A stretch of DNA of 64,000 bases from Reinekea forsetii (GCF_018860385.1 NZ_JAHKPH010000014.1:94485-158484), one strand, 5' to 3'. Counted from the first letter of the stretch, positions 1 through 10,133 are shown. Program-made: numbers and translations. The notes: generated from the sequence alone by a model not told the origin.

Positions 1-1499
1 TGTGCCATATTTTTTTCGCTGCTGGCACGAGATTCACTCATTTCTTTTACGGCCTGCTCGGCACCTTGCTGCAGCTTTTGCACAGTCTCTTGAATCTCAA
101 TGGTCGATTGCTGAGTTCGGCTGGCTAAGCTCCGTACTTCATCAGCGACCACGGCAAAGCCGCGGCCTTGATCCCCTGCTCTGGCGGCCTCAATAGCAGC
201 ATTCAATGCCAGCAAGTTGGTTTGCTCTGATATTCCACTGATCACTGACAGCACCGTGCCAATCTCTTCGGTATTTTTAGCCAACTCATTCACGACTTCG
301 GTAGAATTGTCGATCCGATGAGTTAATCGCTCCAAGCTTTGAACGCTCTCAGTAATCGTTTGCTGACCAAAAGTGACGGCACTGGTTACTTGCGAGGCTA
401 ATTCAGACGCCGTTTCCGTGGTGGATTTTACCTGCTCTGCACTGTCGGATAATTGATGGGTGGCGACCGATACCATCTCTATTTCTTTTTGTACTTTGTT
501 GGTATTTTCCGATAACCCTTCTTCTTTTGGACTCGCTTGTGCCATTAAAGAATCAAGTAACTGTGCACTGTGCTCCGTTGCTTGCCGTGACGAGTTTATT
601 TGCTCGACTAATTCATTGTAGGCCGAAACTACGCCATTTAACTCTGGATCGCTTTGCGTTTCTATTAGCTGCCAATCGTTTCTTTTAATACCAGCCTGTA
701 CCCGTACCGATAACTGTTGAATCGGTTTTAACAACCTTTGGAATGCAACCGCCGCCGCTATTGCAATAATAACCAGAAGGGCAACGCTGTAGGTCAGTGC
801 CGATCCGATAATACTCTTTGCGGTGCGTCCAATATCTTCTCCTGCGGCATAGGCAGCATCGCCAGCTTGCTTAATCGCATTAGAGCCTTGGCTAATCTGA
901 TCCATTGAGTTGGCTTGTTCATTCACGTATTGGTCTCGTAAGGCATTGAGCAAAGTCAATACTTTATCGGCCTGCAATTTTGCACCTTCGCCCATCGACT
1001 TACCCATAGACACCGAATTACTTTCGAACATTTCAAACATACGCTCAGCGTAGAGTTGAAAGCTTTCAGCCTCTTTTGTGATGCCTACAAAAACTGCAGC
1101 ATTTTCGGGATCACTTTGGCTCATAGCCGTAAGCTGTTGCAAAAGCTGGTCATGCTTTTCTCGGCCAGACTCTAATGAGGCGGTGACCAACGTCAACGCT
1201 CCTTGAAAATACCAATAGGTAGTCTCATTCAGTAAATTAATGGCACTGTTTATTTGATGCACCCGCTCGATATTAATTTGCTGATCTGCGATTAACTCAA
1301 TGTGCTGTGTTGATTGCGCTGCTTGCGTTGCTATGAGGGTTAATTGTTGATCGACTATCGGATGAACCGTCTGAATCTTTTTTATAATAAACAGGTTTAC
1401 AGCAAGCACTGCCAGCGCAATCGCGAATATGAAACAGACAAAACGCACCTTAAGTGACCCGCTTCGAGACTTAGGCTTTTCTGGGGAGTGGTTTTTCAT
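1..1499 (-). CDS. Methyl-accepting chemotaxis protein (3' end beyond window)
   Basis: Membrane chemoreceptor that passes ligand signals to the CheA/CheW kinase complex. The frame reads from an ATG at 1499 to the window edge without a stop. A short cytoplasmic N-terminus is followed by a membrane helix near residues 20-42, a ligand-binding region of about 200 residues, a second helix ([21 protein letters not shown]) and a HAMP-like linker ([12 protein letters not shown]). The signalling hairpin is recognisable from [20 protein letters not shown] followed by [14 protein letters not shown], the signature that contacts CheA/CheW. The C-terminal arm of the coiled coil lies outside the window. An alternative in-frame ATG is at 1517; I prefer 1499 because GAGG sits eight bases upstream. 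Ligand unknown. Confidence 0.9.
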   Translation of the reverse strand, partial: MKNHSPEKPKSRSGSLKVRFVCFIFAIALAVLAVNLFIIKKIQTVHPIVDQQLTLIATQAAQSTQHIELIADQQINIERVHQINSAINLLNETTYWYFQGALTLVTASLESGREKHDQLLQQLTAMSQSDPENAAVFVGITKEAESFQLYAERMFEMFESNSVSMGKSMGEGAKLQADKVLTLLNALRDQYVNEQANSMDQISQGSNAIKQAGDAAYAAGEDIGRTAKSIIGSALTYSVALLVIIAIAAAVAFQRLLKPIQQLSVRVQAGIKRNDWQLIETQSDPELNGVVSAYNELVEQINSSRQATEHSAQLLDSLMAQASPKEEGLSENTNKVQKEIEMVSVATHQLSDSAEQVKSTTETASELASQVTSAVTFGQQTITESVQSLERLTHRIDNSTEVVNELAKNTEEIGTVLSVISGISEQTNLLALNAAIEAARAGDQGRGFAVVADEVRSLASRTQQSTIEIQETVQKLQQGAEQAVKEMSESRASSEKNMA

Positions 1500-1611
1500 T
1501 AAAGGCGCCTCAAACATAACTATACCTAAGGAGTAGCCTAGCAGCCTTTGCAAAAATTGTGAGATCAGGCTGATAGAGAAACAGAGTCTTATTTATCGTC
1601 CATTGTTTGAG

Positions 1612-2079
1612 TTACTTGAAGGGCTTTTCTTTCTCGAAACGAGCCTTATAAAAGGCATCATTCTCTGGGAGACCAATTAATAGCCACAATTCGCCTTTAG
1701 GACTGACCCGGCTACGAATGACTCGAGCTTCTCGGTCTAGGTATTTTTGCAGCCAATCTAAAGCGGCTTGCCTTGAATTAGGGAGCCGATACCACTGGTT
1801 CGCCCATTCATTACTCCATGCCATTATTTGATCTTCATACACATGGCGAATGCGCTCATCGACACTGGCGTCCGATAAAGGGGACTGCCGAAGTTGCGTA
1901 ACAGGGTACCCCGGCATTTGAGGATCACATACAAATGCCGGCGCAGGAGTGCGGGGGCTATCGGGGTATACGCAACGAGTCATCTCGGTATTTAAAGACC
2001 GAGAACTACAGGACAACATCAAGCACCCTATGGCCAAATAGGCCAACAAAGACTTAATGTGGAGCCAAACGTTCGCCAT
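1612..2079 (-). CDS. Small predicted lipoprotein of unknown function
   Basis: A 155-residue protein with a lipoprotein signal peptide: a hydrophobic stretch (LLAYLAIGCLML) ending in a lipobox LMLSC with the acceptor cysteine at about residue 24, so it is expected to be lipid-anchored and periplasmic. The mature part has two cysteines (RCVYPDS, FVCDPQ), a Trp-rich helix (AWSNEWANQWYRLP) and a C-terminal strand segment (GELWLLIGLPEN). I do not recognise the family. It lies between the chemoreceptor and serA, all on the minus strand, with intergenic gaps of about 95 and 40 bases. A shared transcript with serA is possible, but nothing links them functionally. Confidence 0.7.
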   Translation of the reverse strand: MANVWLHIKSLLAYLAIGCLMLSCSSRSLNTEMTRCVYPDSPRTPAPAFVCDPQMPGYPVTQLRQSPLSDASVDERIRHVYEDQIMAWSNEWANQWYRLPNSRQAALDWLQKYLDREARVIRSRVSPKGELWLLIGLPENDAFYKARFEKEKPFK

Positions 2080-2119
2080 AATTACCCTCGTACTACCTTT
2101 AAAATCCGAGCCTGTATTA

Positions 2120-3349
2120 TTAAAACAATATACGAGCTCGAATTGTTCCCGTCACTGCCAATACTTTTTCTAATGCCGTTTCAGAGCAATCTGCCGAAAC
2201 ATCAATAACAACATAACCAATTTGCTCAGAAGTTTGTAAGTACTGACCAATAATGTTGATGTTATTTTCAGAAAACACGGTGTTAATTTCCGATAATACG
2301 CCAGGAATATTTTTATGAACATGCAAAATTCGATGCGCATTGGGGTGCGATGGTAATGCAACTTGTGGGAAGTTAACGGCCGACAGCGTAGTACCGTTGT
2401 CTGAGAATGTCGCCAGTTTTTCGGCAACTTCAATGCCAATGTTAAGTTGCGCTTCAAGCGTAGACCCACCGACATGAGGTGTAAGAATAACATTGTCGAA
2501 CTCCCTTAACGGTGAGACAAACTCATCCGTATTTGAGCGTGGCTCAACTGGGAACACATCAATAGCGGCACCTAAAAGCTTTTTACTTCGTATCGCATCG
2601 GCTAAGTCGTCTATATCTACTACTGTGCCTCTAGCTGCATTAATAAAGACGCTATTCTCTTTCATTTGATCAAACTGCGCTTTTGCCATCATCCACTTAG
2701 TTGAAGTCGTTTCTGGCACATGAAGCGAAACTACATCGGCTTTACTCAGAAGATCATTTAAAGAACCAACTTGTTGAGCGTTGCCCATTGGAAGCTTGGT
2801 CACAATGTCATAAAACAGCACTTCCATGCCCAGCCCTTCAGCAAGCACACCTAACTGGGTGCCGATACTGCCATAACCCACAATACCGAGCTTTTTGCCT
2901 CGGATTTCATAGCTGTTCTCGGCTGTTTTTTTCCAACCACCTTGATGGCAGGCGGCGTTTTTCTCAGGGACACCGCGTAACAATAATATGGCTTCGGCCA
3001 AGACCAATTCAGCAACCGATCGAGTGTTTGAATAAGGAGCGTTAAAAACAGCTATACCACGGGCGGCTGCGGCTTTTAAGTCTACCTGATTGGTTCCTAT
3101 GCAAAAGCAACCTACCGCGACCAGCTTTTTCGCGGCTTCGAATACTTTTTCAGTCAATTGCGTGCGAGAACGGATGCCAATAAAGTGGACATTTTTGATT
3201 TTTTCGATCAGTTCGGCTTCAGGAAGCGAACCTTTCAGCAATTCTATGTTGCTGTAACCAGCGTTGGTTAGTGTATCTAAGGCGCTTTGGTGAACGCCCT
3301 CTAAGAGTAAAATGCGAATTTTGCTTTTATCGAGGGAAGTTTTGTTCAT
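2120..3349 (-). CDS. serA: D-3-phosphoglycerate dehydrogenase
   Basis: Catalyses the first committed step of serine biosynthesis, oxidising 3-phosphoglycerate to 3-phosphohydroxypyruvate with NAD+. The 409-residue length fits the E. coli-type enzyme. Visible motifs: the NAD-binding GYGSIGTQ at about residue 158, the catalytic Arg in INAARGTVVD, the Glu in VFPVEPRS and the His in LTPHVGGST. A C-terminal ACT domain (HKNIPGVLSEIN to VVIDV) is the expected serine-binding feedback domain. The start at 3349 gives MNKTSLDKSKIRILLLEG, matching the usual short lead before the first Rossmann strand. It is a stand-alone gene with no serine-pathway neighbours. Confidence 0.97.
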   Translation of the reverse strand: MNKTSLDKSKIRILLLEGVHQSALDTLTNAGYSNIELLKGSLPEAELIEKIKNVHFIGIRSRTQLTEKVFEAAKKLVAVGCFCIGTNQVDLKAAAARGIAVFNAPYSNTRSVAELVLAEAILLLRGVPEKNAACHQGGWKKTAENSYEIRGKKLGIVGYGSIGTQLGVLAEGLGMEVLFYDIVTKLPMGNAQQVGSLNDLLSKADVVSLHVPETTSTKWMMAKAQFDQMKENSVFINAARGTVVDIDDLADAIRSKKLLGAAIDVFPVEPRSNTDEFVSPLREFDNVILTPHVGGSTLEAQLNIGIEVAEKLATFSDNGTTLSAVNFPQVALPSHPNAHRILHVHKNIPGVLSEINTVFSENNINIIGQYLQTSEQIGYVVIDVSADCSETALEKVLAVTGTIRARILF

Positions 3350-3609
3350 CTTTGGGCTCTGCTAAAGGTGACTAATAGGGTTGCAACTCCATGATAACAC
3401 AGGCTTTATGTGGATTTTCAGCCAAATATTGCAATGTAATCATTCATTTCAGGGTATTTTCGCCCTTTTTCTAACTCAATCACAACCAGATACGAGTTAT
3501 ATTGAGTATTCTGACCTCTTTACCCTTGGGTTATTGCCGCCTAGGCCACTATATCGTTATACTTGCCGCCATTCTAAAAATTGCTGACTTGAATAAAACG
3601 GACTAATAC

Positions 3610-4020
3610 ATGAAAAAACTGCTTATTTTAATTAGTACATTGACTGCAAGCTTCGTGTTTGCCGACTATACAAGCTATGAAGACGAAGTAGCCGAACGTT
3701 TGAAACCGGCCGGAAACGTTTGTGTGCAAGGCGAAGAATGTACCACCGCCACGGCTACAGCGACCGTTGCTGACACGGGTCCTAAAAGTGGTGATCAAGT
3801 TTATACAACGGCCTGCGCCGCCTGCCACGGCACTGGTGCCTTAAATGCGCCGAAATTAGGTGATGCCGCAGCTTGGGCGCCTCGCCAAACCAAAGGTTTA
3901 GACACACTTTACGCAAATGCTATTAATGGCTTCAATGCGATGCCGCCTCGTGGTGGTAATGCCGCGTTGAGCGACGATGAAGTGAAAGCCGCAGTTGATC
4001 ACATGTTGAATGGTCTATAA
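3610..4020 (+). CDS. Cytochrome c5-like monohaem c-type cytochrome
   Basis: Periplasmic class I c-type cytochrome, an electron carrier. A Sec signal peptide (residues 1-18, cut at VFA-DY) is followed by about 40 residues of linker and a cytochrome domain with the haem-attachment motif CAACH at residues 69-73. The likely distal ligand is Met111 in NAMPPRGG, typical of the cytochrome c5 family; the C-terminal helix is ALSDDEVKAAVDHML. Two additional cysteines (C38, C44) lie in the linker and are not part of the haem site. Monocistronic: it is followed by an intrinsic terminator at 4051-4075 and converges on the M16 peptidase gene. Confidence 0.93.
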   Translation: MKKLLILISTLTASFVFADYTSYEDEVAERLKPAGNVCVQGEECTTATATATVADTGPKSGDQVYTTACAACHGTGALNAPKLGDAAAWAPRQTKGLDTLYANAINGFNAMPPRGGNAALSDDEVKAAVDHMLNGL

Positions 4021-4050
4021 AACATTGATCTGAGTACATGAAAAAATTTA

Positions 4051-4075
4051 AGGGTGGCCTATGCTGCCCTTTTTA
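4051..4075 (+). terminator. Intrinsic terminator of the cytochrome gene
   Basis: An eight-base-pair stem with a four-base loop (AGGGTGGC / GCTGCCCT, including two G-T pairs) is followed by a run of T, 30 bases after the cytochrome stop codon. It is placed to end that transcript before the convergent M16 gene. Confidence 0.75.
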
Positions 4076-4273
4076 ATGCCCATCGTTTGAGCGTCAGCGC
4101 CAACCCAGCTTTTATGAACAGTTCGACTTCAACTTCTGTATTTAACTCCAATGTACGTACTACTGAGTCTACCACCAAAATAACGCTTCGTTTTTTAACT
4201 AATTTATACAGCTAGGTAAGAATAGGGCTAAAGGCAAACACCTGCTTTAACCCAAAATAAAACCAATTCGACG

Positions 4274-7099
4274 TTATGGGTGGTGTACCGCGACAACTTT
4301 TTTCCCATTTAACAACCTACCAAGTAAGTCATTCACTTGCTCAGTTGTGACAGTGGCTAGCATAGCCTCACCATTATCATAATCTGTAATATCGCCGCCT
4401 AAAAATAGAATACCGGTTAGATTATTCAAAATACCTGTATTGGTGGCGAGGTTTTGTTTTTCTGATTCCGCCACACGATGACTTGCTTCCAAGACCTCCT
4501 GGTCCGTCAACGGGGTTTCTATCAGTTTTTGCAAGGTTTCATCCAATGCGGTTAGGGCTTCTTTTTCTCGAGCTGGTTCTGTACTCAGGTGAATTTGTAA
4601 TTGCCACTGCTGTTGATCAAAGGTCTGAATACCCTGAAAAACCGCCGTTCCGTATGTGAGACCCGAATCTTCACGTATCGCTTTATGCAAGCGTTTTTCT
4701 ACAGCTTGAATCATCACTTCCGACGCTAAGTAGCGTTGCACGTCAACGGGTAATTCTGTCTGTGCAAAAAGGTAAGTGATGTCGGTTTTTTCTTCAGCTT
4801 GACCCGCAACGCGGATAAATCGGCTCTCTGTGGTAATGGGTCCCAAGCTTCTGCTAACACTTGGCCCAGGCAATGGCAAACCCGCCAAATAAGCCTTTAA
4901 GGCGGGGGCAACTTGATCTGGCGTTACATCACCCACAATAGCCACTATAACCCCCTGATTATCCTTTAAAATCGACTCTTGCACCGCAACAAGATCAGCT
5001 CTTGTAACCGCAGCAAATTCGTCTGGGCTGAAATAGACATAACGTGGATCTTCAACGCCATAAACCGCCGCTAAGAACTGCTTTTCAAATTCATACGTCG
5101 GGGTAGCCTGGTATTGGGCACTGTGTTCCACACTGCTGTTTAAGGTAAGAGCGATCATTTGCTCGTTCAATGCAACATCGGTCAATGAACCAGATGTTAG
5201 CTTTAACATTTGGCCTAGCTGGTCTGCTTGACCGGAAAGTTCGACCCCGCTAGCGTTTTCATCAATAAAGACATTGTAACCAATGCCATCAAGATCTAAT
5301 TTATCGAAAAAATCTTGGCCGCTTCGGCCTTCTAGCCCGGAACGAATACGGACCTCACTCCATTGCTCCGAAGCCGCAATGAGGTCATTGCTCATTTGAC
5401 GGTTGCCACCAAAAACCATAGTTTGGGTATAGACACGACTCGGTTCAATGTCACTTTGCTTAAGAACGACGGTAATTCCATTCTCTAGCGCCCAAATAAA
5501 CAAACCTTCCTCTTCTGTTAGGTCAAATTCTTGGCTAATGGAGCCTGGGAATTCATAATTAAGCCCTCCCCCTGCAGCAGAAGTTTCCACTGGCGCACTT
5601 ACCTCTTGCTGCCAAGCCTCTGCGTATATTGCGGGCCAGTCTTGCGTCTCAGGTGTGATTGTTTTTGGGTGATAAAAATAGGCGGCCAGGTCTTGTGAAC
5701 CGATGGTTTGAGCAATGTAGTGATTGATCTTTTCAAGTTTAACAGCAGTTGCCATTTTTTCCGATTCAATAACCGCGGCATCAATGTCTTCTAACGCCAT
5801 ATTTGTGCTTAAAAAGTACATCAAGTAGTCGGAGTGGCTCTCGCTATCAGCACCTTGCAGCCAGCTTTGAATGTTCTTATTCTGCATAAGAATTTTTTGT
5901 TTGGCCGTTGCAAACTCGGAGGCCGTAATACCATATCGTTGTAGGCGGTTAAGCTCTAGTGTTATATCGTTTAGCGCTTGGTTTTGTTTCCCATCATAAG
6001 CCGTCGCCCATAGATTTAGGTATTTAGTTTGTTCAAAAAACTCCCCTATTTGAGAGCCAGCATCAATAATTGCAGCATCTGAAACTTCGCCCAATCGTTG
6101 TAACCTTGCACTTAAAACAGACGTATAGACCTGATCGATAAAATCAATCTCGCGGGCAATTGGCGTGTCTGAGCCATACCGATGTACTGGCATATATAAC
6201 TGCCATTGATGGCTTGTAACATTACTGTCGGTGACACCTTTAAAACGAGATCCTTCTATTGTTACGGTACCTAATGCGTAATTGATTTCAGAGGTTGGCT
6301 CAGCAGTCCAGGGCGTAAAAACAGTATTAATCGTTTCAACCGCATCAAAAACGCCTTCTGGATACACCACAACAAACTCAGCGTTGTCTGGGCGGTACCA
6401 TTTCTGATAATAATCTCTTAGCTGTGTGGCCGTTGCGCTGGCCACGATATCATTATCGCCAATAGGCAAACGATTCAGTAAATGCGTACCCTGATACAAG
6501 TCGTTATATTCTTGCAACCAAGACTGCTCTTCTGTTCCAAAGTTAGAACGCCATTCTTCAATGACCACTGGAGCCTCTTTAGACACCTCTTCTTGCGCAA
6601 AGCTAATGGCCGTTGCCCAGTCGTACATTACTTCAAAAGCGGTATCAATAAGCTCAGGTTGATCGACGGGAACAGTCAGTTTATAAACAGTCTCGTCAAA
6701 AGAAGTATGTGCGTTGATATCGCCACCAAAACTCATGCCTGCCGATTCAAAAAATTCAACAATATCATTTTTAGGAAAGCGTTCAGTACCATTAAAGGCC
6801 ATGTGCTCGACAAAGTGTGCAAGCCCTAACTCAGTATCCGTTTCAACCAACGAACCAGAGCGTATCCGTAAGCGCAACTCTACTCGGTCACGAGAGCCGT
6901 TATCGGGTAACGTTTTTACATACCAGTCTAACCCATTAGGCAATGTACCACTTTGGATAAGAGGATCGGGCACCGCCTGCCACGCTTGCTCAGCGCTGAA
7001 AGAAACGACTTGCGAGCGCTCTGTGGACTGCGGCAACAGAACACTGCAACCTGCGAGTACAACTGCAGACAAGGTAGCTCCGATTATTGACTTTTTCAT
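4274..7099 (-). CDS. M16 family zinc metallopeptidase, lipoprotein (pitrilysin/insulinase type)
   Basis: Large zinc peptidase of 941 residues with the two-lobed M16 layout: an active N-terminal half and an inactive C-terminal half. The inverted zinc motif HFVEH is at residues 95-99 (two His ligands and the catalytic Glu), and the third ligand is probably the Glu in VVIEEWR about 75 residues later. A lipoprotein signal peptide has a lipobox LAGC with Cys18, so the enzyme is probably anchored in the periplasm. SD sequence AGAAGGAA precedes the ATG at 7099. It starts 62 bases after the stop of the C39 peptide exporter and on the same strand, so co-transcription is possible. Family members degrade or process peptides; a role in handling the island's peptides is only an inference from position. 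Confidence 0.93.
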   Translation of the reverse strand: MKKSIIGATLSAVVLAGCSVLLPQSTERSQVVSFSAEQAWQAVPDPLIQSGTLPNGLDWYVKTLPDNGSRDRVELRLRIRSGSLVETDTELGLAHFVEHMAFNGTERFPKNDIVEFFESAGMSFGGDINAHTSFDETVYKLTVPVDQPELIDTAFEVMYDWATAISFAQEEVSKEAPVVIEEWRSNFGTEEQSWLQEYNDLYQGTHLLNRLPIGDNDIVASATATQLRDYYQKWYRPDNAEFVVVYPEGVFDAVETINTVFTPWTAEPTSEINYALGTVTIEGSRFKGVTDSNVTSHQWQLYMPVHRYGSDTPIAREIDFIDQVYTSVLSARLQRLGEVSDAAIIDAGSQIGEFFEQTKYLNLWATAYDGKQNQALNDITLELNRLQRYGITASEFATAKQKILMQNKNIQSWLQGADSESHSDYLMYFLSTNMALEDIDAAVIESEKMATAVKLEKINHYIAQTIGSQDLAAYFYHPKTITPETQDWPAIYAEAWQQEVSAPVETSAAGGGLNYEFPGSISQEFDLTEEEGLFIWALENGITVVLKQSDIEPSRVYTQTMVFGGNRQMSNDLIAASEQWSEVRIRSGLEGRSGQDFFDKLDLDGIGYNVFIDENASGVELSGQADQLGQMLKLTSGSLTDVALNEQMIALTLNSSVEHSAQYQATPTYEFEKQFLAAVYGVEDPRYVYFSPDEFAAVTRADLVAVQESILKDNQGVIVAIVGDVTPDQVAPALKAYLAGLPLPGPSVSRSLGPITTESRFIRVAGQAEEKTDITYLFAQTELPVDVQRYLASEVMIQAVEKRLHKAIREDSGLTYGTAVFQGIQTFDQQQWQLQIHLSTEPAREKEALTALDETLQKLIETPLTDQEVLEASHRVAESEKQNLATNTGILNNLTGILFLGGDITDYDNGEAMLATVTTEQVNDLLGRLLNGKKVVAVHHP

Positions 7100-7161
7100 T
7101 AAGGTTCCTTCTATGATTTCAGTAAATAACTAATGGGTAAATATGCTTAGATTGGTTAATA

Positions 7162-9228
7162 TCAATCACTTACAGAATTATTAAGCTGGCCCATATTAAT
7201 AGCCACGTCCGCACTTTTTATAGTTTCAGGGCGATGGGCAACAATGATGCGTGTCACGTCCATTTTCTTTATATTGCTATTCACAACGGACTCACGCTCA
7301 ACATCTAAGTGACTGGTGGCTTCGTCTAGAAATAATAATTTTGGTTCACGGTAAAGTGCTCGCGCTAGGATCACGCGTTGTTTTTGGCCGCCGCTGAGAG
7401 AGGTGCCCATGTCCCCGACCAAGGTATTGTATCGCATGCCAAACTTTAAAATATCTTCATGCACGGCTGCTTTTTGGGCGCATAAGGCTATTTTCTCGAA
7501 ATCGAGTTTAGGATCAAAGCAGGCTATATTGTCAGCTACCGAACCCGACAAAAGCTGATCATCTTGCATCACCGCGGCTATTTGGGTGCGATAATCATCT
7601 CGCTTAGTAATGTCCACTCCATCAACTAAGACTTGCCCACTATTAGGCTTTAACAAACCCATCATTACTTTCAGTAAGGTAGTTTTGCCGCAGCCACTTG
7701 GGCCGACGATAGCAGCCGATTGACCTGCGGGGATGCGAAAGCTAATATTTTCAAAGATAGAATCGTCTGTTTCAGAATAACGGAAAGTTAAGTTCTTAAC
7801 TTCAATAGATCCTTTAACATCAGATAGATGTTGAAGGTTTGCGGTATGTCGGTCTACATCTTCGGCTTCGGTAAAGGTTATATCAGCAAGCCGATCAAGA
7901 TGAAGGCCAATCATCTTGAATTCGATGAGCATATCTATTAGCCCATCCATACGAGCAACAAACTGGTTTTTATAGCTCATAAACGCATAGAGCATACCCA
8001 AAGACATTAGGTTACCCATCACCGACGTTGCCAATAGGTATATAACGACTATGTTTTCTATACCAAATAGCAGACTATTTAGGGTTTCATAGGCAATGCC
8101 CCATTTTGCAACGGACACGTCGGTATTTAGAGCTTCAGTGTATTTATTTTGCCATAAATTTTGTCGGTCATTCTCCCGCTGAAAAAGTTTAACCGTTTGA
8201 ATGGCTCGAACAGACTCCATAAAATTAGAATCTTCTTTGGCATGTGCAATTATACTTTCTTCAGATAAGCGACGAAAAGGGCGATAAAGAGCAAAGCGCA
8301 ACAAGGTGTATAGGCCAGCGATGACTAAGACAACCAAGGCAACTTTTACAGAGTATATAAACATCGCCGTTAACGTGATTACAGCCATTACGCCATCGAC
8401 TATGGAGCTAACTAAGCCCGTGGTAAGCAAATCTTTAACGGACTGTAACGACCCAAAACGAGAAACAACATCACCTATATGGCGTTTTTCAAAATAGTCT
8501 AAAGGCAACCTAATAAGGTGACGAAATAAATTGGCGGCCATCTGATAGTTCAATTTTGTCGATAGATGCAAGATCACAAAGCTACGCAGAGTATCAGTTG
8601 CGGTTTGCAACAGCATAAGTAAGCCAAACCCCAGCGCCAAGACCAACAATAAACTGCCGTCGTTCCGTAACAGCACATCATCAACAACCGTTTGCATATA
8701 AAAAGGTGCAACCACTGCAAAGAGCTGCAATAGAAAGGACAGCGCCACAATGGTGATTATATTTCGCTTAAGTCCAAAAATACGCTGCCAAAAGTGAGAC
8801 AAGGTCAGCTTTTGTCGCACCTCCTTTCTCTCGAATTTTGCAGTGGGTGTTAACTCAAGCGCAATTCCCGTGAAGTGCGCTGAAAACTCAGTGTGGCTAT
8901 AAGTGACTTCTCCGATCGCAGGATCAAGAACCGTAACTTTGTTTTTGCCTACGGCCTTTAAAACAACAAAGTGGTTCATATCCCAATGCAAGATGCATGG
9001 GAGTTGAAGCTTAGATAAATCAGCAAGGTCTAATTGCAAAGCTCGACCCGCTAATTCTAACTTCGCAGAGATATCCATGAGCTGCTTTAAGTTTGTGCCT
9101 TGTGAAGAAATCTTAAATTGATTTCTTAAATTTGAGAGGTCAGATACATAGCCATAGTGGCCTGCGATCATGCCGACGCAGGCAAGACCACATTCTGAAA
9201 TTTCCGTTTGTAGTATTAGCTTAAGCAT
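7162..9228 (-). CDS. Peptidase-containing ABC transporter (C39, double-glycine leader exporter)
   Basis: Bacteriocin/microcin-type exporter (CvaB/LagD family) that cuts double-glycine leaders and exports the peptide across the inner membrane. The 688 residues contain: a C39 cysteine peptidase domain (1-130) with catalytic Cys13 (SECGLAC), His86 (WDMNHFVVL) and Asp102 (LDPAIGE); a transmembrane domain starting at about residue 155; and a nucleotide-binding domain in the last 220 residues with Walker A GPSGCGKTTLL, signature LSGGQKQR and Walker B LLFLDEAT followed by a switch His (IVAHRP). It is the only complete one of three transporter copies in this island (others at 9395-9768 and 11147-11695). 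The matching adaptor gene is at 13009-14310. No outer-membrane channel is present in the window. Confidence 0.96.
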   Translation of the reverse strand: MLKLILQTEISECGLACVGMIAGHYGYVSDLSNLRNQFKISSQGTNLKQLMDISAKLELAGRALQLDLADLSKLQLPCILHWDMNHFVVLKAVGKNKVTVLDPAIGEVTYSHTEFSAHFTGIALELTPTAKFERKEVRQKLTLSHFWQRIFGLKRNIITIVALSFLLQLFAVVAPFYMQTVVDDVLLRNDGSLLLVLALGFGLLMLLQTATDTLRSFVILHLSTKLNYQMAANLFRHLIRLPLDYFEKRHIGDVVSRFGSLQSVKDLLTTGLVSSIVDGVMAVITLTAMFIYSVKVALVVLVIAGLYTLLRFALYRPFRRLSEESIIAHAKEDSNFMESVRAIQTVKLFQRENDRQNLWQNKYTEALNTDVSVAKWGIAYETLNSLLFGIENIVVIYLLATSVMGNLMSLGMLYAFMSYKNQFVARMDGLIDMLIEFKMIGLHLDRLADITFTEAEDVDRHTANLQHLSDVKGSIEVKNLTFRYSETDDSIFENISFRIPAGQSAAIVGPSGCGKTTLLKVMMGLLKPNSGQVLVDGVDITKRDDYRTQIAAVMQDDQLLSGSVADNIACFDPKLDFEKIALCAQKAAVHEDILKFGMRYNTLVGDMGTSLSGGQKQRVILARALYREPKLLFLDEATSHLDVERESVVNSNIKKMDVTRIIVAHRPETIKSADVAINMGQLNNSVSD

Positions 9229-9394
9229 AAGTTATATTAATTTCTTTTCCTTGTTGCATTCTCACTTCCTAAATATATAAACGCTTCTGTTACTGCTTCA
9301 AACCTGTCACGGGGTCAGCATTATTTTTTGAACAATACAATACTCGCAAACTTTGATATCTACCTATGTAAACGATAAACCCCAGTAAATACTG

Positions 9395-9768
9395 ACAAAT
9401 ATTTTAGACTTAACCCTTAAGGTATGGACTATGTGGCTTAACCGCTAAAAAACCTATCTAGCTATAATTTAACTTCCTGATCACCTAACCTGGATTGTGA
9501 CTTTTTTACCTGCTGACTTAAAATCAGAAAATTATTATGAGTCCAATGCTAAGAACAAGGCAGTTGAAGCTGAGGCAAGCCTTACAGCCCTAACTGTAAA
9601 GCTCCAACTTCGTAGCAATACCTATGAGCTACTTTAAAAGGTTTCTTGTGATGAACTTTGAATTAGTCGCTTAAATTGGAGACAGCTGATACTTAATCAT
9701 GGTAACTCGCTCTAATACCTATATGGACAAGGTCCAATTCTGAAATCTCGATTTATAGCATAATTTTC
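9395..9768 (-). pseudogene. Decayed third copy of the C39 transporter 5' region
   Basis: Read on the minus strand, this stretch aligns by eye with the first roughly 400 bases of the intact transporter gene. Shared segments include ATTTCAGAAT, CAATTTAAG, TCACAAG, a region around TTAAAG(C/T)AGCTCAT, GCTTCAACT, and TTATAGC near the region coding GEVTYSH, in the same order and spacing. Numerous stops (for example TATAAA and TAA codons) and small indels destroy the frame. This explains most of the otherwise empty 9229-9791 interval, which has no other gene I can support. The remnant begins 24 bases after the stop of the 105-residue gene. Boundaries are approximate; similarity fades near 9395. Confidence 0.72.
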
Positions 9769-9791
9769 CAAATTTAAACTGTTGTATTAAG

Positions 9792-10109
9792 TTAATCTGC
9801 GCAACGAAGTCTAAGAATTAGTTTTTCTTCATTATATGTTTCCTTTTTTTCGTCAAGTAGAAGGCTTGTAGTAACTGTCATTGTTATTACCTCACCTCTA
9901 GCGATTAGCTCTGAGCAGGTGATCTTTGCCAATGAGTCTATAGTGCTTCCATCTAATTTTTCAAAAAACTTAGAATCTTTAGATATTTTATACTGACTGC
10001 CGTCATAATTTAGATCTAACCGATTTGCATCACCAACTAACACGTCTGCATATAAATTACTGAGGACAGCTACACCAACACCAAATAGAATTTTGTATTT
10101 TATATTCAC
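9792..10109 (-). CDS. Small Sec-exported two-cysteine protein of the peptide island
   Basis: A 105-residue protein starting at GTG (10109) with AAGGG eight bases upstream. A typical Sec signal peptide ends at about residue 21 (LSNLYA-DV), unlike the double-glycine leaders of its neighbours. The mature part has two cysteines (KITCSEL and LRLRCAD) enclosing ITMTVTTSLLLDE. That arrangement (Cys, then a TxTVT strand, then an acidic stretch, then Cys close to the C-terminus) echoes the cores of the 79- and 80-residue precursors directly upstream. It may be a periplasmic immunity or chaperone-like protein that shares the fold of the peptides, or a Sec-rerouted relative. Function unproven. A GGGGTAG/CTACCCC hairpin precedes it. 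Confidence 0.6.
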   Translation of the reverse strand: MNIKYKILFGVGVAVLSNLYADVLVGDANRLDLNYDGSQYKISKDSKFFEKLDGSTIDSLAKITCSELIARGEVITMTVTTSLLLDEKKETYNEEKLILRLRCAD

Positions 10110-10133
10110 AATATTTTTCCCTTATTTAAAGTA

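Noticed and set aside
9473..9637. Plus-strand open stretch of 54 codons (LPDHLTWIVTFLPADLKSEN...) that at first looked like the start of an IS66-type transposase.
   Set aside because: It has no start codon, and the opposite strand aligns with the 5' part of the C39 transporter gene, so it is the antisense of a pseudogene.
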